Below, piece by piece: positions 1 through 6,138 of a stretch of 8,478 nt of DNA; the stretch's first letter is position 1; each line of letters begins with the position of its first letter. Source of the stretch: Chloroflexota bacterium (GTDB taxonomy: Bacteria; Chloroflexota; Ktedonobacteria; Ktedonobacterales; Ktedonobacteraceae); the NCBI GenBank assembly GCA_021828635.1, contig JAJZEJ010000035.1:1-8478 (forward strand), in the 5' to 3' direction. Position numbers and translations under genes: made by a program. The notes below the pieces were generated by a model. The model was not told where the DNA came from. It did not search any database and saw nothing but the letters and a program-made list of their open reading frames with translations.

Positions 1-164
1 TGGCCTGCCCTCCCTATGCGCTACCCGTGTATACTTATGTACAGTTGACTGGCACAGGAGTCGCTGGTGCGTTGCCACTAGCACTGATGTCCCTGGCCGT
101 CAGCATTGTTGTGATTGGGCTTATTCTGCTCATTCAGCGTCGTATGGGAAGACAGGTACTATGA
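1..164 (+). CDS. ABC transporter permease, C-terminal fragment (ModB-like)
   Basis: This is the 3' end of a gene that enters from the left edge; codons start at position 3 and the stop is TGA at 162-164. The 53 visible residues include PVYTYVQLTGTGVAGALPL, followed by a strongly hydrophobic stretch (about positions 80-137) and a basic tail QRRMGR. This is the usual end of a binding-protein-dependent transport permease: a last periplasmic loop, the final membrane helix and cytoplasmic positive charges. The stop overlaps the start of the ATPase gene as ATGA, so the two are translationally coupled and probably form one transporter. Molybdate/tungstate (ModB) is inferred mainly from the ATPase; the fragment alone would also fit sulfate-, thiamine- or iron-type permeases. 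Confidence 0.75.
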   Translation, partial: ACPPYALPVYTYVQLTGTGVAGALPLALMSLAVSIVVIGLILLIQRRMGRQVL

Positions 165-1372
165 TACGTAGCCGCGCAGAAGGTGTTTTTGATCAAGAAG
201 AGTCGGGGGCAATGCTCACACCACATAAATTTCTGTCATCTGAAGCAGCAGAGCTATTGACGGTAAGAGCATTGCGGCGCTTCTCCGGCTTTACGCTGGA
301 TATTGACTTCATGGTGCCACAAGGGTTGATTGTGCTTTTCGGACCATCTGGCTCCGGCAAAAGCCTCACCTTGCAGGCGCTGGCTGGTCTCTGTCAGCTT
401 GACAAAGCACATATCGCGCTCGGTTCCAAGCTTTGGCATGACAGCGATAAACATAGCTTTTTGCCGCCACAAGAACGTCACGTTGGTTACGTACCACAAA
501 ACTACGCTCTTTTTCCCCATCTCACCGTTGCACAAAACATCGCCTTTGGCCTTAAACTACGTGGGCAACAGGCACAACGACGCATTGCTGAGCTGGTTAA
601 TCTGGTACACCTGGATGGAGTGGAACTGTTGCGTCCGGCACAACTCTCTGGTGGTCAGCAGCAACGTGTGGCGCTGGCGCGGGCATTAGCGGCTGAGCCA
701 CAATTATTGTTGCTTGATGAGCCATTGAGCGCCCTCGATGCCGCCGTGCGCGAGACACTCCGCGAAGAATTACGCACATTTTATGAGCGTGTGCGCGTAC
801 CGATGGTGTTGGTCACGCATGACGCTCAGGAAGCGCGAATGCTCGCTGATAGCGTCGTTGTCATTCAACAGGGGCGCGTTCTCCAGACGGGGAGCGCCGA
901 GCAGGTTTTTCGCACTCCCCATACTACCGAGGTAGCTAATCTTGTTGGTCTGCATACACGTTGGTCAGGCACAGTCGTTGACATAGAGCCAAAGGAAGAG
1001 CGTCGGGAAGTGACTATCGACGTTAACGGACTGATACTCAAGGCATGGCAAGCATCAACCACATCATATACATTGGGACAACAGGTAACAGTGGGTATTC
1101 GTACCGATGAGCTACAAATCAGCAAGACCGCGCTGTCAGATCAACAGCAACCTTCTTTTCGTGGCACCATCGATAGGATACGTGAGCGCGGCACATTCTC
1201 CACTGTCACAGTCCATCTTAGCGCAAACGTGCAAGTGGATGTACCAGTGATGCGCTGGCAACAACGCACGTTTGGTCTCGTTGCTGGAACAGAGATCACG
1301 CTACAGGTAGCACGCGAGGCGGTGCATCTGTTCGCGGATGCGCTCGGACGTGATAAATCCTGTCCCTACTAG
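161..1372 (+). CDS. modC: ABC transporter ATP-binding protein, ModC-like (molybdate/tungstate)
   Basis: 403-residue ATPase that would power uptake through the permease encoded just upstream. The nucleotide-binding domain covers about residues 33-260: Walker A GPSGSGKS (61-68), Q-loop glutamine in YVPQN (Q113), signature LSGGQQQR (162-169), Walker B LLLLDEP (182-188) and switch histidine in LVTHD (H220). Residues of about 266-392 form a C-terminal regulatory region that looks like two TOBE/Mop-type repeats (starting near RWSGTV and FRGTID), as in molybdate, sulfate and sugar importers. The opening FTLDIDF just before the nucleotide-binding core is typical of ModC. The start at 161 overlaps the permease stop (ATGA); it gives an N-terminal extension of about 30 residues, and ATG at 212 is a possible alternative. 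Oxyanion specificity is family inference; the ATPase assignment is secure. Confidence 0.85.
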   Translation: MIRSRAEGVFDQEESGAMLTPHKFLSSEAAELLTVRALRRFSGFTLDIDFMVPQGLIVLFGPSGSGKSLTLQALAGLCQLDKAHIALGSKLWHDSDKHSFLPPQERHVGYVPQNYALFPHLTVAQNIAFGLKLRGQQAQRRIAELVNLVHLDGVELLRPAQLSGGQQQRVALARALAAEPQLLLLDEPLSALDAAVRETLREELRTFYERVRVPMVLVTHDAQEARMLADSVVVIQQGRVLQTGSAEQVFRTPHTTEVANLVGLHTRWSGTVVDIEPKEERREVTIDVNGLILKAWQASTTSYTLGQQVTVGIRTDELQISKTALSDQQQPSFRGTIDRIRERGTFSTVTVHLSANVQVDVPVMRWQQRTFGLVAGTEITLQVAREAVHLFADALGRDKSCPY

Positions 1373-1374
1373 CC

Positions 1375-1403
1375 TTGACGCCCTGTATTTTTCCGAGTAT
1401 GCT
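1375..1403 (+). promoter_or_regulatory. Candidate sigma70-type promoter for mftBC
   Basis: TTGACG (1375-1380) is followed after exactly 17 bp by TATGCT (1398-1403), starting three bases after the modC stop codon. A second -10-like box, TATAGA, lies at 1409-1414. The position in the 73-bp modC-mftB gap suggests that mftBC can be transcribed independently of the transporter genes. This is a match by eye only. Confidence 0.4.
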
Positions 1404-1434
1404 TGCTCTATAGAACAAACTGTCTCATTATGCC

Positions 1435-1440
1435 AGGAGA
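1435..1440 (+). promoter_or_regulatory. Ribosome binding site of mftB
   Basis: AGGAGA, five bases before ATG at 1446. It decides the mftB start: the same frame is open back to an ATG at 1338, but that would overlap modC, add 36 residues absent from the family and has no comparable ribosome binding site. Confidence 0.75.
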
Positions 1441-1445
1441 TACAC

Positions 1446-1733
1446 ATGCCTCAACCCTCTACCGCTTATCGCCTGATTCCAGAGGTGAAGATTCGCCGCG
1501 AGTCCTTTGGTGGTATCCTCTATAAATATGGTTGCGCGGACCGTGGTGCGCTCTCTTTCATCAATTCTCCGCCATTGATCGAATTGCTGATTGATAGCCA
1601 GCAGCAGCACAATGGGAATGTCAGCGCGGCCATCTCGCGCAGGCGATTTTCCGACGGCAGCAAACAAAAGCTCTACGCCGCTCTCGATAATCTAGTCGAG
1701 CGTGGCTATATCCAACACGAGGAGACCTTCTGA
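1446..1733 (+). CDS. mftB: Mycofactocin biosynthesis chaperone MftB (PqqD-like RRE)
   Basis: 95-residue protein of the PqqD-like RiPP recognition element family. In the known pathway MftB binds the MftA precursor peptide and presents it to the radical SAM enzyme MftC. Visible hallmarks are an N-terminal beta segment YRLIPEVKIRRESFGGILY, where the RRESFGG(I/L)LY motif is characteristic of MftB, then a short strand with LSFINSPPLIELL and a C-terminal helical, winged-helix-like part ending LDNLVERGYIQHEE. The length fits the family (about 90-110 residues). Its stop and the mftC start share one base (TGATG at 1731-1735), which implies coupled translation and matches the fixed mftB-mftC order seen elsewhere. 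The precursor gene mftA, usually just upstream, is not present in the gap before it. Confidence 0.9.
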   Translation: MPQPSTAYRLIPEVKIRRESFGGILYKYGCADRGALSFINSPPLIELLIDSQQQHNGNVSAAISRRRFSDGSKQKLYAALDNLVERGYIQHEETF

Positions 1734-2854
1734 TGACAGAATTTGTGCGTTTTATCGAACGCTCTCCACGCAGCGCAAGTAGCATTCATCCGCTAGCATT
1801 GAGTGCTATGCAGCAGGCAAGCAGCCCACAGCAGCAGAGTAAGACAGAGCTGAAAGGTTCGCAACGTTTCCTGCAAGGCGGTCTCTCGGCACCGATTACC
1901 GTCACATGGGAGATCACGGCGGCATGCAATATCGCCTGTGTTCACTGCCTTTCGGCCTCCGGCCGTCGGCGACCAAAAGAGCTAACAACCGCGCAGTCGC
2001 TGGAACTGGTCGATGAACTGGCCGAGATGCAAGTTTTTCAGATTCATTTCGGCGGCGGCGAACCCTTTATTTATCCAGGTATTTGGAAGGTGCTGGAACG
2101 CTGCACAGAGCGTGGGTTGGTAATGTGTATCAGCACCAATGGCACATTGATTACCGCCGAGCGGGCCAAGCGCCTCAAGCAGTTCGACCCGCTCTATTTT
2201 CAGGTCAGCCTCGATGGTGGTACAGAACACACGAACGATAGCATACGCGGCAAGGGTGTCTTCACACGAGCATTGCGCGGGCTAGAGCTATTAGCCGCCG
2301 AGCAACATAGCCTGACGGTCAATGCTGTGCTGACACGCCACAGCTTCTATGAACTGGATAAGCTTCACGAGATTGCGGCTAGCTTCGATGCCAAATTGCG
2401 TGTTACCCGTCTGCGTCCCTCCGGGCGTGGCCGCGACGTGTGGGAAGATCTGCATCCGACGCAAGAGCAATACCGCGAGTTCACTTTTTGGCTCGCTGAG
2501 CATCCCGACGTGCTTACCGCCGACTCATTCTTCCATCTTAACGCTTTTGGTCAGAAGTTGGCGGGACTGGATATGTGCGGCGCGGCTACCGCGACCTGTT
2601 GCATCTGCCCCGAAGGCGAGGTCTATCCCTGCGCTTTCTTCCAGGCACCGGAGTTCGAGGCAGGCAACCTGCACACGCAAAGTTTCCGCGCAATCTGGCA
2701 GCAATCGACACTCTTTGACTATTATCGTGCAATGGGTAGTGGTGCCTGTTCCGGCTGTGGTCAATACAATGTCTGTCACGGTGGCTGCCCGGCGACCAAG
2801 TGGTTCGTGCATCAAAAGCTGAGTATCCGTGACCCAGAGTGTGTGCTACTTTAA
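1733..2854 (+). CDS. mftC: Mycofactocin radical SAM maturase MftC
   Basis: 373-residue radical SAM/SPASM enzyme. MftC uses S-adenosylmethionine to oxidatively decarboxylate the C-terminal tyrosine of MftA and then form a carbon-carbon crosslink to the neighbouring valine. Visible motifs: the catalytic cluster CxxxCxxC as ACNIACVHC (C65, C69, C72), GGGEP (107-111), STNG (134-137) and QVSLDG (157-162). The C-terminal SPASM domain has the expected pattern: C282, G295-x4-C300, then C339-x2-C342-x5-C348-x3-C352 and C369, enough for two auxiliary iron-sulfur clusters; C289, C290 and C292 are extra. TWEITAACNIACVHCLSASGRR is the family signature region. The start at 1733 is backed by GAGGAG at 1719-1724. 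About 50 residues precede the core, a Ser/Gln-rich leader longer than I would expect; ATG at 1808 is an alternative start. Confidence 0.93.
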   Translation: MTEFVRFIERSPRSASSIHPLALSAMQQASSPQQQSKTELKGSQRFLQGGLSAPITVTWEITAACNIACVHCLSASGRRRPKELTTAQSLELVDELAEMQVFQIHFGGGEPFIYPGIWKVLERCTERGLVMCISTNGTLITAERAKRLKQFDPLYFQVSLDGGTEHTNDSIRGKGVFTRALRGLELLAAEQHSLTVNAVLTRHSFYELDKLHEIAASFDAKLRVTRLRPSGRGRDVWEDLHPTQEQYREFTFWLAEHPDVLTADSFFHLNAFGQKLAGLDMCGAATATCCICPEGEVYPCAFFQAPEFEAGNLHTQSFRAIWQQSTLFDYYRAMGSGACSGCGQYNVCHGGCPATKWFVHQKLSIRDPECVLL

Positions 2855-2867
2855 TCAAAAATCTCGC

Positions 2868-2891
2868 AAGGACGTAATAAATCACGTCCTT
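2868..2891. terminator. Probable bidirectional terminator between mftC and mftF
   Basis: Perfect 8-bp stem AAGGACGT (2868-2875) / ACGTCCTT (2884-2891) with an 8-nt loop, placed exactly where the two convergent operons meet. Leaving rightwards the sequence runs into TATTTTTA (2896-2903); leaving leftwards, the - strand reads GATTTTTGATT (2855-2865). Both sides therefore have a short T-rich tract after the hairpin. The right arm overlaps the last codons and the stop (2882-2884) of mftF. The stem is short and each T tract starts a few bases away from it, so efficiency is uncertain. Confidence 0.6.
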
Positions 2892-4513
2892 ACAGTATTT
2901 TTAATGATTGGTATCAAGGGCTTCCATGTCCTGCGCTGGATGCAGCCCTGCGCCACGCCAATTTCGTAGGCGCAATCGTCAAGCATCGCGCAAAGAGCGA
3001 ATGCGCCTACACGCATTTGTGGCTGCAAACGCACATAATCAACCCCGATCACAACAGCACACATGAGCAATATGCACATGAACAATGGCGGCATAAACAA
3101 CCCGATCAACAATGCCGGTAACGTATAGTAGCGCGTGAGATGGCGGCACAGATGGTAGGTATAGGAAAGATTGCCGCGTACCGTTGCCTTCAACACCGCC
3201 ATCATACCTAAAGGAACCTGTTGCACCCTCAATGCTTTTAGCCTGCGTCGTGAACCAACAAGACATGTTATTACGGCTATAAGAAATGGAAATATTTGAG
3301 GGATAGCATGATACCTAGAGGCATGGCACCGAGCATGGCACCCACAAGGGGTGTCACTACATATATTGTTGCGCCTACGGCGCGGGCTTATTAATGTAGT
3401 GACACCCCTTGTGGGTGCCATGCTCATATACGCTATACCCGTTGTTCCCATAATCAAGCTCATAGCAAAAATAGCCGGTTCCGGTGGTAGCAATAGCACG
3501 CGGCGCTCGACGGCGTGACGTAGCAGTAGACTGGCTTCGGATGACGCATAGGCCACACGAGTACGCAGGAAGGCCGGCAGAGTCGTGCGGTAATCATGGT
3601 AGACGACGCCTTGAGGCAGATAGAGGATGCCAGCGCCGCTAGTGAGGAGACGGCGACAGAAATCGACATCCTCACCCAGACTGATGGACGCGAAACCGCC
3701 AAGTTGTTGCCAGAGCGAACGGCGCACGAGAAAACTGGCCGTCGGCAGATAGGTGAGCGGCCCTTCAGGCTTCACCTGTTGTGGACGCTGTCCCATGAAG
3801 AGCGAGGAGCGCACATCTTCATAGCGACCTAGCAAGCTTTCGCGTTCATACGCGCGAATCATGCCGCCGACCGCGCCGATAGCAAGTTGTTGGAAGGCTG
3901 GAACCAGTTCACGCAACCAGTTCGATGAAGCCACACAATCGCTATCAATATAGGCTAGCAATTCATGCTGAGCAATTGCGGCACCATCATTACGACTCGT
4001 GCCGATACCACAACGCTGCCTATGACGCACTAATCGCAGTGATACCTGCTCAGATAGCTTTTTTTGTATGTATTGTTCCATCATTATACAGGTATTATCA
4101 GTTGACGCATCATCAACGACAATGATCTCCAGCCTGGCAGGATAGTCTTGCAACAATAGCGATTGCAGGCAGCGTCCTAGCTCGCATACCCGATTATAAG
4201 CAGGAATAATAATCGAGACGGTCGGCCATGTAGCAGGTGGCAGCAATGGACCTGCTTCTAATAGACCTTTCCAGCGTAGCTGATCACATAACGCCTCAAC
4301 ACGCTTCAAAGGTATTTTCATGACCTCGGCCAGTTGCATACACGTTCGTGGTTCTGTACAAAGAGCTAATAAACGGGCCATTGTTGGTTTTAAGCGCACA
4401 ACACGCAAAGGATAATCGCTCAGCGCCAGTATCTGTTCGCCATGCTGCTCAAGACGTATACCACCTTGCAAGCGATACGAGCCAGCAGGTAACATGGGAT
4501 TATTTTCACTCAT
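2882..4513 (-). CDS. mftF: Mycofactocin system glycosyltransferase MftF, with in-frame inserted element
   Basis: 543-residue family 2 glycosyltransferase. MftF adds glucose residues to the mycofactocin precursor, giving an oligoglycosylated cofactor. Residues of about 12-88 look like a winged-helix, PqqD-like N-terminal domain (YRLQGGIRLEQ ... LAEVMKIPLKRVEALC). The GT-A catalytic domain follows: VSIIIPAYNR (99-108), IVVDDAST (131-138), metal/nucleotide-binding DSD (190-192) and GEDVDFCRR (280-288). Hydrophobic segments at about 345-362, 404-418 and 464-492 suggest membrane association. The protein is longer than MftF as I know it (roughly 470 residues). Much of the surplus is residues 363-395, encoded by the hairpin element at 3331-3425 and unlike the rest (SPRRRRNN, CGCHARCHAS). 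The gene starts inside the stop of the upstream gene (ATGA, 4510-4513), with GGAGA at 4521-4525 as ribosome binding site. The family is clear; whether this copy still works is not. Confidence 0.88.
   Translation of the reverse strand: MSENNPMLPAGSYRLQGGIRLEQHGEQILALSDYPLRVVRLKPTMARLLALCTEPRTCMQLAEVMKIPLKRVEALCDQLRWKGLLEAGPLLPPATWPTVSIIIPAYNRVCELGRCLQSLLLQDYPARLEIIVVDDASTDNTCIMMEQYIQKKLSEQVSLRLVRHRQRCGIGTSRNDGAAIAQHELLAYIDSDCVASSNWLRELVPAFQQLAIGAVGGMIRAYERESLLGRYEDVRSSLFMGQRPQQVKPEGPLTYLPTASFLVRRSLWQQLGGFASISLGEDVDFCRRLLTSGAGILYLPQGVVYHDYRTTLPAFLRTRVAYASSEASLLLRHAVERRVLLLPPEPAIFAMSLIMGTTGIAYMSMAPTRGVTTLISPRRRRNNICSDTPCGCHARCHASRYHAIPQIFPFLIAVITCLVGSRRRLKALRVQQVPLGMMAVLKATVRGNLSYTYHLCRHLTRYYTLPALLIGLFMPPLFMCILLMCAVVIGVDYVRLQPQMRVGAFALCAMLDDCAYEIGVAQGCIQRRTWKPLIPIIKNTVRT
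3321..3342. repeat. 12-bp tandem duplication at the edge of the hairpin element
   Basis: GCATGGCACC occurs at 3321-3330 and again at 3333-3342; with the two following bases (GA and CA) the units match at 11 of 12 positions. The second copy lies in the outer part of the left arm of the inverted repeat. In mftF (- strand) this gives the neighbouring CHAR and CHAS tetrapeptides. It may mark slippage or a junction formed during insertion. Confidence 0.6.
3331..3425. repeat. 95-nt inverted-repeat (hairpin) element inside mftF
   Basis: Two perfectly complementary 32-nt arms (3331-3362, beginning GAGCATGGCACCCACA; and 3394-3425) flank a 31-nt centre. The centre carries its own small stem, GCGCC-TAC-GGCGC, at 3371-3383. 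The whole unit would fold into one very long hairpin with a second hairpin at the tip. It is too small to encode a transposase, so it resembles a MITE, REP-type or other non-autonomous palindromic repeat. It lies wholly within mftF and is read through without a stop, even though one arm contains TAG and TGA in another frame. No convincing target-site duplication is visible directly at its ends. Confidence 0.85.
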
Positions 4514-6120
4514 GCTGCCGTCTCCACCAGCATCGACAGCAGTTGGCCCGGTAGCACAAACTCGTAATCGCCGGTTAGTTGCTCCATTGCTGTTTTGATC
4601 TCAGTCAGCGTAATATTCCACGCCAATAGATATATATTGAGGAAGAGCGGACGTTGCCTATGCACACGGGCGGCACGTGTGACCTGCCGAATAATCTGTG
4701 CCGCATTAGCCGCCAGACCCAGGTTCTGATAGATGGGTATGCTATCAAGCACACGCCAGCGATTGTAGATCAGGCCGGAACCGCTCAAAATGCCACGCAA
4801 ACCATAGCGAGCCAGTTCACGCGCATACCATCGTTGCTGCTCGGCACCGGCAAAGTTCATGCCCGTAAGAATACCTGCAAATGGAATACCCATACGCTGT
4901 AGTATATTAGCATCTAGCACACTCAATATAGATATATGCATGTCTTGCATCAGACATCCGGTGCGTTGCAAAAAAGACGTAAGTTGATCGTCGGGCCAGG
5001 AGGTGGGATACATATAGCCCGCGCCACTTGGTCCAGCAATCAATTCATCGTTAGCGGTCGCGCTATTGATATAGTAGGCCGCGATGGCTGGAGCGGCTTC
5101 GCGCAAAACCGGGGAGATCGTCCAGCCAAGCGGCAAAGAGCCACGTAAGGGGTCACACCAGAGCTGCAAGAGGCGATGCTGACAGTATTGGATATTATCG
5201 CCGTCACTGATTGTAAACGAGACATAAACTTTATCAGTCTGTATGCTCTCAGCTTGCTTTACAGTATGCGCAACCTGTATCTTCGGCCACGCTGGAGGCT
5301 GTACAGCACTCCATACCTCCAGATTGGTGCAATAATCGCTGGCTAGCACTGGTATAGCAGCACGCGAAGTGAGATTGACGCCGCTACCCTCATCAATAAA
5401 CCAGCCCAGATGAACAGCCTTGTGCGCAAAATTGGCAAGAATCTGTCGCATTAAATGCTGCTCTGAGAGCAGACCTGCACTCAAATCAGGCAAGCATTGC
5501 AGCGAGTTTAGCCAATAGATAAACGTGCGCGTAGCAACTAGATAGGAACGTAGATGACCCATAATCGAAGGTTTGAGTGCAGCCACGAGATGCGGAGAAG
5601 CACCGACCAGCAGGTTTTCTCGCGCCCAGTCGTATGCTTGTAGACGAGTACGCCACTTATAGACACGCAGATCATGCAATATCGGCAAAACATATGTCTG
5701 CTGAAACCCCTGTATTTGTGAAGGAGCGACGACGATACCATCTTGTTGTCCTGCTATCATCGTCGCCACATTGATTGTATCGGGCAAGGCTGGATCATAG
5801 ACAATCATGCCCTGTACAATGCTCCGGTACGTCGTCAGCAACGCCGCAAGAACCTCATCATGAGCAGTGGCAGGTTTTTCTTGCGGTACCGCTTGCAAGC
5901 AGGTTTGCAGCCAGAAAAGATCATCATTGCGGTAAATAAGGTATATGCGGGCTTGAGTGCGGTTGATTAAGCCAACCAGCGTACTGAGTGTCAGCAAGAT
6001 AGCAGGTGTGGCATGGCGCACATCATAAACGGTAAGGTGCTGGGGAGTGGGAAACGCAGGCAGCATCCTTTCACCACTCCAATCCAGACCTTCCACCTCA
6101 CGATATTCTCTCTGGCTCAT
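4510..6120 (-). CDS. GxGYxYP-family protein, putative glycoside-hydrolase-like
   Basis: 536-residue protein that I place in the GxGYxYP family, proteins thought to be carbohydrate-active but with little direct biochemistry. The naming motif is present as GAGYMYP (366-372). Other stretches that look conserved are GWFIDEGSGVN (239-249), YVSFTISDGDNIQY (299-312), with acidic residues that could be catalytic or metal binding, and GILTGMNFAG (416-425). Residues 1-200 would be the family's N-terminal region. I see no signal peptide or membrane helix, so it is probably cytoplasmic, unlike many carbohydrate-degrading members. The start has TAGGAG at 6125-6130. It lies 18 bp after the CitE-like gene and its stop overlaps the mftF start (ATGA), so its translation is tied to the glycosyltransferase. 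A role in trimming or handling mycofactocin glycans is my inference; activity and substrate are unknown. Confidence 0.75.
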   Translation of the reverse strand: MSQREYREVEGLDWSGERMLPAFPTPQHLTVYDVRHATPAILLTLSTLVGLINRTQARIYLIYRNDDLFWLQTCLQAVPQEKPATAHDEVLAALLTTYRSIVQGMIVYDPALPDTINVATMIAGQQDGIVVAPSQIQGFQQTYVLPILHDLRVYKWRTRLQAYDWARENLLVGASPHLVAALKPSIMGHLRSYLVATRTFIYWLNSLQCLPDLSAGLLSEQHLMRQILANFAHKAVHLGWFIDEGSGVNLTSRAAIPVLASDYCTNLEVWSAVQPPAWPKIQVAHTVKQAESIQTDKVYVSFTISDGDNIQYCQHRLLQLWCDPLRGSLPLGWTISPVLREAAPAIAAYYINSATANDELIAGPSGAGYMYPTSWPDDQLTSFLQRTGCLMQDMHISILSVLDANILQRMGIPFAGILTGMNFAGAEQQRWYARELARYGLRGILSGSGLIYNRWRVLDSIPIYQNLGLAANAAQIIRQVTRAARVHRQRPLFLNIYLLAWNITLTEIKTAMEQLTGDYEFVLPGQLLSMLVETAA

Positions 6121-6138
6121 CGCACTCCTACTCTATGA

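Noticed and set aside
1338..1445. Upstream extension of mftB to ATG 1338
   Set aside because: It overlaps modC, has no good ribosome binding site, and the 36 added residues do not resemble MftB; AGGAGA before ATG 1446 explains the start.
2349..2822. 157-residue open frame on the + strand within mftC
   Set aside because: It lies wholly inside mftC in another frame; mftC has all its radical SAM and SPASM cysteines, so this is a shadow.
3331..3425. Hairpin element as a transcription terminator or CRISPR-type repeat
   Set aside because: It lies inside an open coding frame with no T tract after the stem, and there is no series of direct repeats with spacers.
3311..3439. ATACC at 3311-3315 and 3435-3439 as a target-site duplication of the hairpin element
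   Set aside because: The copies lie 15 and 9 bases from the ends of the inverted repeat and are too short to be more than chance.
2882..4513. mftF as a pseudogene split by the element
   Set aside because: The frame continues through the element to a normal C-terminal membrane region, so a broken gene is not supported, though altered activity remains possible.
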